Shown: positions 35,252 through 45,430, numbered from the stretch's first letter. The stretch: DNA of 64,000 nt from Oppiella nova (GCA_905397405.1 CAJPVJ010000011.1:1-64000); one strand, 5' to 3'. A program made the numbers and translations. Notes: generated from the letters alone by a model not told the origin.

Positions 35252-38059
35252 ATGTCGAATTTCAATAAAAAACTCTTTAAACGCTTAAAACTCAATCACG
35301 CTTATGGTCAACTTATTGCGTTAATTTTCGTGCCAATTATGATTTTGGCATGTGTTGGAGCAGCACTGGTTCTTTCTGAAACATCAGCTGCTGCCAAGTC
35401 TAAACAGCGCTTCCAAGCCATCGCGATATTGAGCCGTTACCAATATACTGCTGAGCAACTCACCGCAGTCATGGAACAGGATCCAATTCAACACGCCAAA
35501 GCTGAAAGCATTTTACAAAAAATGTTTAACGAAAAGCATTTACTTAGTGCAGCGATTTTAGATGAAAATAACGCTAATCATTTAAGTGTAGGCTACCAAA
35601 ATCAACGTGCTTGGCCAAAAATTCCAAAATCAGGCACTTTCTTTGGGCCAATTCAAAATAAGTACAACAATATTTATGGGATTAAACTTAATCCCAGCAA
35701 ATCTGCTGAAAATATGTGGTTGGTGATTGAACTTGATAATCAACCTTTAGAAATTTCACATTATCGTGTCATGATCGTGTTGATTACGACTGCCTTATTA
35801 ACGCTATTGTTGCTTCTATTGTGTCTAAACTTCTATTCAAGACGCTGGATTGCACCGATGTACGAAATTCGGATGCAATTGCAACGCTTAAATGCAGATA
35901 CGCTTGATCAACATATGGTGATCAACAGTACTGGGGAACTGCGCTTATTACAGCGTGATATTGCCAATGTAGTGAAACGGCTACATTTCAGCTTCCTTGA
36001 GCTAAAAGAACATACTGAACAAACAGAAGATGACTTACGTCGTACATTAGACACCTTAGAAGTCCAGAACATTACCTATAAACAAGCCCGTGATCAGGCG
36101 ATTTCATCCAATCAGGCGAAGTCGGTCTTCCTTGCCAATATCAGTCATGAATTACGTACCCCATTAAATAGTATTGATGGCTTTATTCATTTGATGTTGC
36201 GCCAAGACAATTTAAGCAATGATCAAAGTTTATATTTACAGACCATCCGTAAGTCTTCTGCACATTTATTGGCATTGATTAATGATGTACTCGATTTCTC
36301 GAAAATTGATGCAGGTAAATTAGAACTCGAAACTGCACCTTTTGATCTTGAAGAAGCAATTTTCGATGTGATGGATATGCTCTCGCCATTGGCAGCGCAA
36401 AAACATATCGAGATGGCATTCTATTTCGCAGACAATGTGCCTAAACATGTCATTGGTGATGCCTTACGCTTTAAACAGGTGCTGACCAATCTTATTTCCA
36501 ATGCGATTAAATTCACCCCTGATGGTGAAATTATTGTTCGTGCGCGGATGGAACATGATGATATCGGGCAATGTTTGCTGCACTTTAGTGTACAAGACAG
36601 TGGTATTGGTTTAAGTGGTACCGATCGTAAACGACTATTTGAATCATTCTCTCAAGGTGATGCTTCTGTCACTCGCCAATTCGGTGGTACAGGACTCGGT
36701 TTAGCCATTTCTAAGCAACTTGTACATTTGATGCATGGTCAAATTGGCTTTGAAGATAACCAAGAACGTGCACCAACAGAAAAAGGTTCAACCTTCTGGT
36801 TTACTGCCATGTTAACGGTAAATGAAGATGAAGAAATTGTTCATCCATCATTTAAAAACTTAAATGTAGTGTCTTTCTTGGCACACCCTGCAACTGCCAA
36901 TGTATTACGACATTACTTAGAAGACTATCAAGTCCAGCACACTGAAGCGCAATCGATTTTAGATCTGTTTAGCCGCCTAAATAGCCTAGAAAAAAATACT
37001 GAAAATACCTGGTTGATCGTTGATCACAGTGGAGATACCGAAGCCTTACTTAAAGAAATTCGTGGTCGTTATCAAGGTCATTTGGCGGTATATGGCTATC
37101 AAATGTCACTTGATCCAAATATGTTGACTGAATATAAAGCGCGTCCATTGTATCAACCACTGAGCCGTAGTTCAGTGATTCAACTATTAAGTAATCAGCC
37201 TGTTTTTGAACAAGAACATCATAAAGACTTTAAAGGGCAAGATTTACATGTTTTAGCAGTAGATGATCATTTACCGAATTTGATCGTACTAGAAGCGCTA
37301 TTAGGCGAGCTAAATGTAAAAACCACCAAAGCTCTCAGTGGTCAAGAAGCCTTAACCATTATTCAACAAGGGGTTGAACAAGGCGCAAAACCATTTGATC
37401 TTATCTTTATGGATATCCAAATGCCAGTCATGTCTGGGATAGATACCACACGGGCAATTCGTTCGCTGGAATCCACCTTAGATGGTATGCGAATGCCGAT
37501 TATTGCATTGACAGCTCACGCATTGGCTGATGAAAAACAAAAACTACTCAAAGTGGGTATGGATGACTATGTAACCAAGCCGATCCAGATTGAACAAATT
37601 ATTCAAATTCTCACCAATTGGACAAGCGATAAATTTATTCAACATCAACAGCCTATCGAAAATACAGTATATATCGAAGCGCTGGACTCTTATATTCTAG
37701 ATTGGAAACAAAGCCTTGCCTTAGCGGCCAATAAAGAAGATCTCGCACAAGATTTGTTAAAAATGCTAGTCGACAGCTTCCCAACGGAGTTGGCTGAAAT
37801 TGAGCAACTCATTGAGCTTGAGGACTTCCCGCAATTAGAACATGTCTTACATCGCTTATATGGTGCTACCCGTTATGTCGGCACACCAAAATTGCAACGC
37901 ATTACGGGTGATTTTGAACAATTTATTTCCATGCTACGCAAAGAGCGCCGTAAAGCAGATGAAGCCTTTATCCAAGACGTGATGAAACGCTTTGATGAGC
38001 TTCAATTGGCGATTCATGAAGTTGAAACAGCTGCACAGCAGATTTTACCCGCTTCATAA
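35252..38059 (+). CDS. gacS: Hybrid sensor kinase GacS (BarA family)
   Basis: A 935-residue tripartite hybrid kinase. Order: membrane helix (about 20-42), a periplasmic domain, a second helix (about 170-192), HAMP, HisKA with ANISHELRTPL (H299), ATPase (NLISNAIKF, GTGLGLAIS), receiver with IFMDIQMPV (D721), and a C-terminal Hpt domain with LHRLYG (H867). GacS drives the GacA regulator, which in Pseudomonas acts through small RNAs and in Acinetobacter affects virulence and phenylacetate genes. gacA is not in the window. The position next to cysM is conserved. Confidence 0.93.
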   Translation: MSNFNKKLFKRLKLNHAYGQLIALIFVPIMILACVGAALVLSETSAAAKSKQRFQAIAILSRYQYTAEQLTAVMEQDPIQHAKAESILQKMFNEKHLLSAAILDENNANHLSVGYQNQRAWPKIPKSGTFFGPIQNKYNNIYGIKLNPSKSAENMWLVIELDNQPLEISHYRVMIVLITTALLTLLLLLLCLNFYSRRWIAPMYEIRMQLQRLNADTLDQHMVINSTGELRLLQRDIANVVKRLHFSFLELKEHTEQTEDDLRRTLDTLEVQNITYKQARDQAISSNQAKSVFLANISHELRTPLNSIDGFIHLMLRQDNLSNDQSLYLQTIRKSSAHLLALINDVLDFSKIDAGKLELETAPFDLEEAIFDVMDMLSPLAAQKHIEMAFYFADNVPKHVIGDALRFKQVLTNLISNAIKFTPDGEIIVRARMEHDDIGQCLLHFSVQDSGIGLSGTDRKRLFESFSQGDASVTRQFGGTGLGLAISKQLVHLMHGQIGFEDNQERAPTEKGSTFWFTAMLTVNEDEEIVHPSFKNLNVVSFLAHPATANVLRHYLEDYQVQHTEAQSILDLFSRLNSLEKNTENTWLIVDHSGDTEALLKEIRGRYQGHLAVYGYQMSLDPNMLTEYKARPLYQPLSRSSVIQLLSNQPVFEQEHHKDFKGQDLHVLAVDDHLPNLIVLEALLGELNVKTTKALSGQEALTIIQQGVEQGAKPFDLIFMDIQMPVMSGIDTTRAIRSLESTLDGMRMPIIALTAHALADEKQKLLKVGMDDYVTKPIQIEQIIQILTNWTSDKFIQHQQPIENTVYIEALDSYILDWKQSLALAANKEDLAQDLLKMLVDSFPTELAEIEQLIELEDFPQLEHVLHRLYGATRYVGTPKLQRITGDFEQFISMLRKERRKADEAFIQDVMKRFDELQLAIHEVETAAQQILPAS

Positions 38060-38382
38060 ATACAGCGCAGTTCTAGCCGATTCAGCGCTATAAACCCTTT
38101 TCTTATCGCGTTTTAAGCTGTTTTGAAATCCTAAGGATAAAACTCTGAGTTTTATCCTGCGTATGGTTTTTATTGCTTCTTTAAAACAGCATGAATTAGA
38201 ACAATCTTTTTATTGCAATCATCTTTTTAAAGATCCAATAAAATGATACAAGTCACTATTGCAATCCTGTTTTGGCTTTACTACCCAATTGGCACATCAA
38301 CACAGTTTCGGTGACTCTACTGTCATGTAACTATTCAATTCACATGCTATGCTGATGACCAAGGAAAAAATGAGTCAAGATC
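38060..38382. other. Intergenic region after gacS
   Basis: This 323-bp AT-rich stretch contains a perfect 10-bp hairpin (AGGATAAAAC / GTTTTATCCT, 38134-38158). No gene seen. Confidence 0.6.
38134..38173 (+). terminator. Hairpin after gacS, possible terminator
   Basis: AGGATAAAAC-TCTGA-GTTTTATCCT is perfect, but the T-run (GGTTTTTATT) starts about nine bases after the stem, which weakens the case. Confidence 0.4.
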
Positions 38383-39171
38383 ATGGCACTACTACATATA
38401 GAAAAAAACAATGGTATCGCAACAGTTTCATTAAATCGTCCAGATAAACGCAATGCCATGAGTTTTGCTTTACTCCGTGAACTGGTAAGCGTCGCACAAC
38501 AGATTAAAAAAGACCGCAGTATTCGTGTGGTGATTCTAACGGGTGAAGCCAATGTATTTAGTGCAGGTATTGACCTTGCTGACTTAAATAGTCCAAAAAA
38601 TACAGCCTTTGCTGCTTGGGAACTGATTAAACCTGGTCAAAGCCTATTCCAAAAAGCATTTTTGATCTGGCAAGAACTGCCTGTCCCTGTCATTGCAGCA
38701 ATTGAAGGTTTCTGCTTTGGTGCAGGGATGCAACTTGCATTGGCTGCAGATATTCGTATTGCACACCCAGAGACTAAAATGTCAATCATGGAAAGCCGTT
38801 GGGGGCTTGTGCCTGACATGGGCTTAACCCGTTCAATCAAGGGCGTGATTGGTATTGATTTAGCCAAAGAGCTTACCCTCACTGCACGTATTTTTGATGG
38901 CAATTATGCCAAAGACATTGGTTTGGTGACGCATGTAGACGACTCACCGTTGGCAAAAGCTCAAGCCATTGCAGAAGAGATGCTGCAACGCTCGCCAGAT
39001 GCGCTGATGGCGGCTAAGCGTGTTTTAGATGCTATGGAACATCAACCCCAGAAATCTTTACGTTTAGAGAAGATTTGGCAGTTAAAATTACTCTTGGGTA
39101 AAAATAGTCAAATTGCACGTAAAAAGGATAAAAATCCTGAATTAAAATTTTTACCGCGCCAATACAAATAA
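38383..39171 (+). CDS. Crotonase/enoyl-CoA hydratase-family protein
   Basis: A 262-residue crotonase-fold protein. The oxyanion-hole segments are FSAGIDLADL and FCFGAGMQLALAADIRIA. The usual catalytic glutamates are not both evident: the second helix reads METKMSIMESRWGLVPDMG-like (HPETKMSIMESRWG), with Glu in MESRWG. The substrate CoA ester is unknown. It begins a three-gene run with a hydroxyisobutyrate-dehydrogenase-type and an isomerase-type gene, so a small carbon-catabolic role is likely. Confidence 0.88.
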   Translation: MALLHIEKNNGIATVSLNRPDKRNAMSFALLRELVSVAQQIKKDRSIRVVILTGEANVFSAGIDLADLNSPKNTAFAAWELIKPGQSLFQKAFLIWQELPVPVIAAIEGFCFGAGMQLALAADIRIAHPETKMSIMESRWGLVPDMGLTRSIKGVIGIDLAKELTLTARIFDGNYAKDIGLVTHVDDSPLAKAQAIAEEMLQRSPDALMAAKRVLDAMEHQPQKSLRLEKIWQLKLLLGKNSQIARKKDKNPELKFLPRQYK

Positions 39172-39207
39172 TCCAAAATTATTATTGAAAGCTTTTTGAG
39201 TTATAAA

Positions 39208-40083
39208 ATGAATTTTGATCGTAACAGTAAAATTGCATTTTTAGGGATGGGATTAATGGGTAGCCGTATGGCAACCCGATTAATCCAAGCAGGCTTGCAT
39301 GTCGCTGTCTGGAACAGAACAGCATCTGCTTGTGACGCCCTTATTGATCTAGGCGCTCACCCATTACAGCTTGAGAATATTGCAAAATATCCGATTATTC
39401 TCAGCTGCCTTGCTGATGATAAAGCTGTACAGCTAGTCTATGAGCACATTGAGCCCTATTTACAAGCCAAGCAAGTGATTGTGGATTTCTCCAGTTTATC
39501 TGTGGATAAAACCAAGCAGCTGGCTGAAAGCGCAACAACAAAACAGGTGATTTGGATTGACTCACCTGTTTCAGGGGGAACTGCAGGCGCCGAAAATGGC
39601 ACGCTGGTCATTTTTGCTGGGGGCAATGCTGAGGTGATTCAAGCACTAAGCCTTGTTTACAATATCCTCTCTCAACGTGTCACCCGTATGGGTGAAACAG
39701 GTACTGGACAAGCCACTAAAATCTGCAACCAACTTATCGTTGCTGCCAATAGCACCTTGATCGCGGAAGCTGTTGCACTTGCCAGTAAAGCAGGTGTAGA
39801 TACAACCCTATTGGCACCAGCTTTGGCTGGTGGTTTTGCCGACTCAAAACCTTTCCAAATTTTAGCCCCACGCATGGCAACACATACTTTTGAACCAGTA
39901 CAATGGAAGGTACAAACGCTTTCTAAAGACTTAAATAATGCCATTCAACTTGCACAAAAATTTGATTTAGAAATTCCTGTGGCTCAACATGCACTTGGGC
40001 AATTACAAAGCCATCAAAACAACGGATTTGCTGAGTCGGATTTAGCCACAGTCATTCATCAAGTAGAAAATAAATCGGGTTAA
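39208..40083 (+). CDS. NAD(P)-dependent beta-hydroxyacid dehydrogenase family
   Basis: A 291-residue protein of the 3-hydroxyisobutyrate dehydrogenase / tartronate semialdehyde reductase family. It shows the Rossmann motif GMGLMGSRMA, the substrate loop DSPVSGGTAGAENGTL, the catalytic lysine in QATKICNQL and the C-terminal helix block SKDLNNAIQLAQ. I prefer ATG at 39208 over TTG at 39196. The reaction is probably NAD(P)-linked oxidation or reduction of a short hydroxy acid. It sits 36 bases after the crotonase gene. Confidence 0.9.
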   Translation: MNFDRNSKIAFLGMGLMGSRMATRLIQAGLHVAVWNRTASACDALIDLGAHPLQLENIAKYPIILSCLADDKAVQLVYEHIEPYLQAKQVIVDFSSLSVDKTKQLAESATTKQVIWIDSPVSGGTAGAENGTLVIFAGGNAEVIQALSLVYNILSQRVTRMGETGTGQATKICNQLIVAANSTLIAEAVALASKAGVDTTLLAPALAGGFADSKPFQILAPRMATHTFEPVQWKVQTLSKDLNNAIQLAQKFDLEIPVAQHALGQLQSHQNNGFAESDLATVIHQVENKSG

Positions 40084-40174
40084 AATACACGGAACTACAC
40101 ATAAATAAGTTGAAAAATAATCTATTGCCTACTACATTGAAGATGAGAGTCCAAATATAGCAAGGAGCGTTCTT

Positions 40175-40969
40175 ATGACTAAACTCGCAGTAAACCTATC
40201 CTTGATTTTTACTGAAGTGCCGCTCATTGAACGCTTTGCTTTGGCACATCTTCATGGCTTCCACAATGTCGAAATTCAATTTCCGTATGAATTAAGCATT
40301 GAAGAGATTCAAGCGCAACTTGAACAATATGACCTCAGCCTTTGCCTGATCAACGTTCCCGCCGGTGACTTGATGCAAGGTGGAAACGGACTTGCTGGTG
40401 TGCCTGGTCAAGAACTGGCATTTCATCAAGCATTGGAACTTGCAATTGAATATGCAGAAGCGCTCAATGTTCCAAACGTCAATATTTTGGCAGGTAAACA
40501 ACCACAAGATGCCGATTTACTCCCCTGTTTAAACACCTTGGCAAACAATTTAAAACTGGCTTGTCATCTGCTCTCTAATCGTGATATTCAGCCTGTATTT
40601 GAAATGATCAATGGTACAGACATGCCACGTTTCTTGGTTCAAAATATTGCACAAGGCCAAGAAATGTTAGAAGCAGTACAGCATCCTGCATTAAAAATGC
40701 AATTTGACTGTTACCACATGGCGATGATGGGCGAAGATGTACTGGCAGCCTTACAAGAAAATATTGATTGGATTGGGCATATCCAATTTGCTGACTGCCC
40801 AGGACGTCATGAACCAGATACCGCACAAATTGATTATTCTGCAATTTTTTCCTGGTTAAAACAAAGCGCCTATACGGGCTTTATTGCAGCAGAATACAAG
40901 CCACAATCACATTCAAATCAGTCATTTGCATGGAAAGAAAAATATTTTTCCAACAACCATAGCTATTAA
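40175..40969 (+). CDS. Hydroxypyruvate isomerase-family TIM-barrel protein
   Basis: A 264-residue protein of the Hyi/OtnI family. Metal-ligand segments PVFEMINGTDMP, MQFDCYHMAMM, HIQFADCPGRHEPDT and AAEYKP are intact. E. coli Hyi turns hydroxypyruvate into tartronate semialdehyde, the substrate of a reductase like the preceding gene, which supports a shared pathway. Glyoxylate carboligase is absent nearby. The Shine-Dalgarno AAGGAG is eight bases before ATG. Confidence 0.9.
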   Translation: MTKLAVNLSLIFTEVPLIERFALAHLHGFHNVEIQFPYELSIEEIQAQLEQYDLSLCLINVPAGDLMQGGNGLAGVPGQELAFHQALELAIEYAEALNVPNVNILAGKQPQDADLLPCLNTLANNLKLACHLLSNRDIQPVFEMINGTDMPRFLVQNIAQGQEMLEAVQHPALKMQFDCYHMAMMGEDVLAALQENIDWIGHIQFADCPGRHEPDTAQIDYSAIFSWLKQSAYTGFIAAEYKPQSHSNQSFAWKEKYFSNNHSY

Positions 40970-41007
40970 ATGAGTGTATGCTTAGGCAAACGGTTGCATT
41001 GTATAAT

Positions 41008-41036
41008 TTGTATTTTTTAGACAAAAGCGCTATATT
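41008..41036 (+). promoter_or_regulatory. rsfS: Putative rsfS promoter
   Basis: TTGTAT (41008-41013) and TATATT (41031-41036) with a 17-base spacer. Transcription would begin near 41043, which argues against using the ATG at 41042. Confidence 0.5.
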
Positions 41037-41071
41037 AGAAGATGAGATATTTTCTGGAAAATATACCTTAT

Positions 41072-41473
41072 ATGAATTTAGAACCATCGCCCAGCGCTTC
41101 TAATTCTCACGAACTTGCAATGAACACTCAAAATCAAGACGTACAGACTTGTTTAAAAGTCGTACAAGAAGCTCTACTTGATGTAAAAGCCAAAGATATT
41201 ATTCAACTTGATGTCAGCGCTATTAGCAACGTTTCAGATGCAATTGTCATCGCGAGCGGGACATCAACACGCCATGTTAAAGCACTTGCTGACAATGTTG
41301 CTGAAGAAGCACGTAAAGCAGGCTTTCGCCCAATTGGTGTTGAAGGTGAACGAGACGCTGAATGGATCCTTATCGATTTAGGATTTGTAGTCGTACATGT
41401 GATGCTACCAACAGCACGTAAATTTTATGATCTGGAAAGTTTATGGCGTGCGACACCTGAAAGTGTTGCCTAA
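41072..41473 (+). CDS. rsfS: Ribosome silencing factor RsfS
   Basis: A 133-residue RsfS/YbeB/Iojap protein that binds uL14 and keeps the 50S from joining the 30S in starvation. The family core is KDIIQLDVSAISNVSDAIVIASG, TSTRHVKALADNV, GVEGERDAEWILIDLG and VVHVMLP. The N-terminus is uncertain: ATG at 41072 (MNLEPSP) or 41120 (MNTQNQD) are both downstream of the putative promoter. The longer ATG at 41042 is disfavoured. Neighbours proA/nadD, frequent elsewhere, are not here. Confidence 0.92.
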   Translation: MNLEPSPSASNSHELAMNTQNQDVQTCLKVVQEALLDVKAKDIIQLDVSAISNVSDAIVIASGTSTRHVKALADNVAEEARKAGFRPIGVEGERDAEWILIDLGFVVVHVMLPTARKFYDLESLWRATPESVA

Positions 41474-41497
41474 CTTTTAATACAGAACTTAAATATG

Positions 41498-41525
41498 AAA
41501 AAAGCGACTTTATGTCGCTTTTTTT
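41498..41525 (+). terminator. Terminator after rsfS
   Basis: AAAGCGAC-TTTAT-GTCGCTTT followed by TTTTT, 28 bases past the rsfS stop. A-runs on the left allow it also to act for the convergent Amt gene. Confidence 0.88.
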
Positions 41526-41557
41526 AGTGCTTGGCTTTTTTCAAAGCTTTTAAGTAC

Positions 41558-42790
41558 TCAATTTTTTAACGACTTAATTGAGTATGCATTACGCAGTTTA
41601 CAAATCAGTTTAAATACTAAGAATGCAACGCCAAAACTCCACACAAAATTTACCGCAATCCCAATACTTTGATCGATAACACTGGCCTTGTTGGCTAAAT
41701 TAATCACGGGGTTATCTGTCAAAGAAACAGCCAGTGTGCCCCATGCTCCACAAATACCATGTACCACAACAACTTCACGAATATGCTTAGAATCAATCCA
41801 ATAGGTCAATAAACGGGGTAAATAGATTGTGAATAATCCAGAAACTAAGCCAATAATCAATGCCGATGACAAATTCACTAAACCACAACTTGCCGTGATC
41901 GCCACCAAGCCACCCAAAGCACCTTTAATCATTTCAACCCATGAAATAATTTTATTGTTGAGTACCAAGGAAAAAATCAAGGGGGCAATCATTGCCCCAA
42001 AGAGTGCAGCAAAGGCATTGATGACAATGACTCCAATATCCGCATAGAGTGCTGAGATATAAACTACATTTAGACCTGACCATGCCAGCCAAAGAATAAA
42101 GCCAGCCAATGCCAAAGATAAGATTTTATAATCTTCAAAGATTAAGTCTTTTTTTAAGATTTCTTGTCGGTCTTGAGGTTTTAAAGTTAAGTAGCCCGCC
42201 AACACAATCCATGCTGCGGTGGAATGCACCACTGTTGAACCCGCAAAATCAATAAATCCTAACTCTTTTAACCAGCCCTTACCGAATAAGATATTTCCCC
42301 AAGTCCAGCTACTAAAGAAAGGAAAGATCACACCTGCGATCATTAAACCGGTTATCCAGTTGACAAATAAGGGAACTTTACTCGGAATCACTCGCCCAAC
42401 CACAGTGGTTATTGTGGTGGCCATTAGGGTATAAAAAAATAATAAATTCCAATGCCAACCATGCAGCATGCCATTCATATATTTTTCGGAGCTGGCATCG
42501 CCTGCAAGGAGAATTTTTGCGCAGAAGAAACCAAAAATAAGCGTTCCTAAAACTGCTGAAACATAATTGACCAATAATGCGGAAATTGACTTATAGGTGT
42601 TTTCATATCCGCCTTCAACTACAGCAAAGCCAGCTTGCATCAGAATGACAAATATTCCACCAAAGAATAAAAGCTCGTAGTTGGTAATGAGATTAAAAGC
42701 AGCAAGATCACTTTCTAAACTTGAAGCAAAACTAAAATTTGGATAAAAAAATATGATGCAAATTAAGCTGATGAAGTATTTAAATCGCAC
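41558..42790 (-). CDS. Ammonium transporter (Amt family)
   Basis: A 410-residue membrane protein with a signal-like first helix ending near SFAS and eleven further helices. Amt signatures are FAGSTVVHSTAAW (with the conserved Asp before FAG) and the late HGICGAWGTLAV. The two pore histidines fall in VVHST and VVHGI. No glnK regulator gene adjoins it, although Amt is usually regulated by one. Start is GTG at 42790. It is convergent with rsfS. Confidence 0.9.
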   Translation of the reverse strand: MRFKYFISLICIIFFYPNFSFASSLESDLAAFNLITNYELLFFGGIFVILMQAGFAVVEGGYENTYKSISALLVNYVSAVLGTLIFGFFCAKILLAGDASSEKYMNGMLHGWHWNLLFFYTLMATTITTVVGRVIPSKVPLFVNWITGLMIAGVIFPFFSSWTWGNILFGKGWLKELGFIDFAGSTVVHSTAAWIVLAGYLTLKPQDRQEILKKDLIFEDYKILSLALAGFILWLAWSGLNVVYISALYADIGVIVINAFAALFGAMIAPLIFSLVLNNKIISWVEMIKGALGGLVAITASCGLVNLSSALIIGLVSGLFTIYLPRLLTYWIDSKHIREVVVVHGICGAWGTLAVSLTDNPVINLANKASVIDQSIGIAVNFVWSFGVAFLVFKLICKLRNAYSIKSLKN

Positions 42791-43169
42791 TATATAATTA
42801 ATCCTAACCTATCGCTTTTTCATCGCTTTAAATTCACAATAATTAGTATTTTCGCTACTTAATTATCATTTAATTTATCAAGTATAGAGAATTTCATGGA
42901 GAAATAAACTAATTTTTATGTAAAAAATATAGCTTACAAAGTACACGCGACGAGCAAGATTGTTGATCGTGATCGAGTACTATTTATTTTTATTTAAAGA
43001 TAAGCAGCTTACATTTAACTGGTTTTATTAAACAATGCCGATTTGCAATACATGTGGCTTAAGGTTGAAAATTTCAACACTTAGACGTATAGATGCCACA
43101 CTCTAATATGGAATAACGTTGTTGCAATTTATGTGTTATGCAGAATGAAAACGTCTATACGGTCTTTAA
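42791..43169. other. Intergenic region between Amt and PPTase genes
   Basis: This 379-bp AT-rich stretch contains the Amt upstream region. Two short related pieces (GACGTATAGA near 43084 and the inverse CGTATAGACG near 43150) are seen. No coding frame or RNA gene. Confidence 0.55.
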
Positions 43170-43841
43170 TCAACCATGTTGAATGATTTGAATCTGTGGA
43201 AATGCAAAGCCCTTACAGGATAATTCAGAACGCCATGCCACCGTCAGCATGACTCGGCTCAGCTGGAGATTTTGGTAGGCAAAGCTGCCCAATAACGGAT
43301 GCGTAGAGATCCCACCATCATTCACCACATGCACTCCAGTATTTAGCTCATTTAGACTCAAACGAATCCCTAGGCCTGATGCTTTTAAAATCGCCTCTTT
43401 GGTGGTCCACACCTTAAACCAAAAAGTAGGATCAAAGTCTAACGCTTGCCAAGCTTGATATTCTTGGGGATGAAAAGCATGTTTTGCTAAAGCTTCAAAG
43501 CGAACTTTTCGATCTAAATCCTCAACATCCACACCCAAATCTTGTATCTGCTGGCTACTCGCCAAAGCATAATGTTGCTGGCTATGTGAATGATTCACGT
43601 GAAACTTTGGATAATCAATTAAATAGGGTTTACCAAAATCTGTTTTTTCAAACGAGTGGTTACTGATTTCAACTGAAAAAATATCGGACAACAATTGGTT
43701 TCTATATTGATAGATCGCCTGTTTCAGTTCTTGGATCTGCCCCTTTCGATCGCTCGAATGGTAAGTCGGAAGAATATTTTGAATAGAATTAACATCCAAT
43801 TGAATAATACGATTCACAATCCATTCCCAAACATTTTTCAT
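43170..43841 (-). CDS. 4'-phosphopantetheinyl transferase (Sfp type)
   Basis: A 223-residue enzyme that activates carrier proteins by adding the phosphopantetheine arm of CoA. Metal and CoA motifs are GVDVEDLDR and FWFKVWTTKEAILKASGLGI. The N-terminal KPYL and NHSHS segments are typical of Sfp-type members. Two-domain length indicates Sfp rather than AcpS, so the target may be a peptide-synthetase or polyketide carrier encoded elsewhere. Confidence 0.9.
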   Translation of the reverse strand: MKNVWEWIVNRIIQLDVNSIQNILPTYHSSDRKGQIQELKQAIYQYRNQLLSDIFSVEISNHSFEKTDFGKPYLIDYPKFHVNHSHSQQHYALASSQQIQDLGVDVEDLDRKVRFEALAKHAFHPQEYQAWQALDFDPTFWFKVWTTKEAILKASGLGIRLSLNELNTGVHVVNDGGISTHPLLGSFAYQNLQLSRVMLTVAWRSELSCKGFAFPQIQIIQHG

Positions 43842-43852
43842 TATCTTAAATC

Positions 43853-43882
43853 AAAAAAACCCAAAGATCACTTTGGGTTTTG
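43853..43882 (-). terminator. Terminator after der
   Basis: AAACCCAAAG-ATCA-CTTTGGGTTT; on the minus strand the stem is followed by TTTTTGA, 21 bases past the der stop. Confidence 0.82.
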
Positions 43883-43900
43883 ATGTGTTCAACGCTAAAT

Positions 43901-45310
43901 TTAGCTTCTAAATTTCTTTTCAGCCTTTTTAAATTTCTGTACATAACGACGACGACGTGCTGCAACACGCTCATCAATTTGAGATTTACGGCCTTCAAAT
44001 GGATTTTCAGCAGTTTTAAAGTCAACGCGAACTGGTGTACCTTCAAGGTTATACACTTTACGGAAGACATTTTCTAAATAACGACGGTAGTCCGCAGGTG
44101 TCTTATCCACCTTATTACCATGAATCACAATCGTTGGTGGGTTTTGTCCACCCATGTGGGCATAACGCATTTTAATACGTTTACCACTGATCATTGGCGG
44201 TTGATGTGCTTCAGTTGCATCATTCAAAATCTGAGTTAATTTTGCAGGTGAAACTTTTAAGTGTGATGAATCATAAGCACGGTGAATGGTTGGATACATC
44301 TCACCGACACCTGTTCCATGCAAAGCAGAAATCAAATGTACTTTTGCCCAAGGAATGAAGTCAAAACGACGATCAACATCCAATTTACATTGTTTGCGAT
44401 CATACTCTGTCATGTTGTCCCATTTGTTAATGGCAATCACCATGGCACGACCAGCTTCAAGTGCATAACCGATCAAATGTAGATCTTGTTCAACCACACC
44501 TTCACGTGCATCTAAAACTACCACGATGACATGTGCATCTTTAATCGCTTGTAGCGTTTTAACGATTGAGAATTTCTCAATCATTTCATCAACTTTACCT
44601 TTACGACGTACACCAGCAGTGTCGATCAAGGTATATTGACGACCATCACGCTCAAACGGAATATAAATCGAGTCACGGGTTGTACCCGGTTGGTCAAATG
44701 CAACAACGCGATCTTCACCTAACAAACGGTTAACCAAAGTAGATTTACCGACATTTGGGCGACCAATAATTGCTAAGCGTAAACCTGTTGCCTTATCGTG
44801 TTCTTCTGGGTTTTCATCTTCAGGGACATCCACCAAGATATCCTCAAGCATTTGTTGAACACCACGACCATGACTCGCCGCAACTTGTAAGGGTTCACCC
44901 ATACCAAGTTTATAAAATTCAACTAATGCAGCTTCAGCATGTACACCATCGACTTTGTTGGCAACCAAGTAAACCTTTTTACCAAGTGTACGCAACTCAC
45001 GGGCAATCTGCTCATCAGAAGCCAATAGACCAGCACGTGCATCGACAACAAAAACAATGATATCGGCTTCATTAATCGCAGTTTTTGATTGCTCTGCCAT
45101 ATATGAGTCGATACCACCTTCATTTTCACCGATACCCCCAGTATCAACGACAATGAAAGATTTATTTTCATAAGTTGCATCACCATATTTACGATCTCGG
45201 GTAAGACCAGCAAAATCAGCAACGAGTGCATCACGGCTCTTGGTAATCTGGTTGAATAACGTTGATTTGCCGACGTTTGGACGACCAATGAGCGCAATTA
45301 CGGGTTTCAT
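43901..45310 (-). CDS. der: Ribosome biogenesis GTPase Der
   Basis: A 469-residue protein with two tandem GTPase domains (each with [17 protein letters not shown] and NKVD/NKWD motifs) and a C-terminal KH-like domain ending in a basic tail. Der is needed for 50S assembly. I chose ATG at 45310 ([11 protein letters not shown]) with AAGG upstream rather than the ATG six codons earlier. It lies downstream of bamB, its usual neighbour, but a terminator separates them. Confidence 0.96.
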   Translation of the reverse strand: MKPVIALIGRPNVGKSTLFNQITKSRDALVADFAGLTRDRKYGDATYENKSFIVVDTGGIGENEGGIDSYMAEQSKTAINEADIIVFVVDARAGLLASDEQIARELRTLGKKVYLVANKVDGVHAEAALVEFYKLGMGEPLQVAASHGRGVQQMLEDILVDVPEDENPEEHDKATGLRLAIIGRPNVGKSTLVNRLLGEDRVVAFDQPGTTRDSIYIPFERDGRQYTLIDTAGVRRKGKVDEMIEKFSIVKTLQAIKDAHVIVVVLDAREGVVEQDLHLIGYALEAGRAMVIAINKWDNMTEYDRKQCKLDVDRRFDFIPWAKVHLISALHGTGVGEMYPTIHRAYDSSHLKVSPAKLTQILNDATEAHQPPMISGKRIKMRYAHMGGQNPPTIVIHGNKVDKTPADYRRYLENVFRKVYNLEGTPVRVDFKTAENPFEGRKSQIDERVAARRRRYVQKFKKAEKKFRS

Positions 45311-45390
45311 AAAATAACCTTTATTCAAGATCAGCCAGTATGACTGGTCTGAACATCAGAAATGTATAGGAAGAAGAATAGGAAAAACCT

Positions 45391-45430
45391 AAAATAAAAA
45401 CACGGGGTATTGATTTTCAATCACCCCGTG
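45391..45430 (-). terminator. Terminator after bamB
   Basis: A long hairpin (CACGGGGT / ACCCCGTG outer stem, TTGA/TCAA inner) runs on the minus strand into TTTTTATTTT. It ends the bamB operon before der. Confidence 0.85.

Noticed and set aside
39501-39509. Single perfect DnaA box (TGTGGATAA) in the dehydrogenase gene
   Set aside because: It is an isolated box within coding sequence without a partner; chance occurrence is likely.
43020-43160. Short related segments with GACGTATAGA and CGTATAGACG as an operator
   Set aside because: The match is short and the spacing irregular, too weak to support a site.
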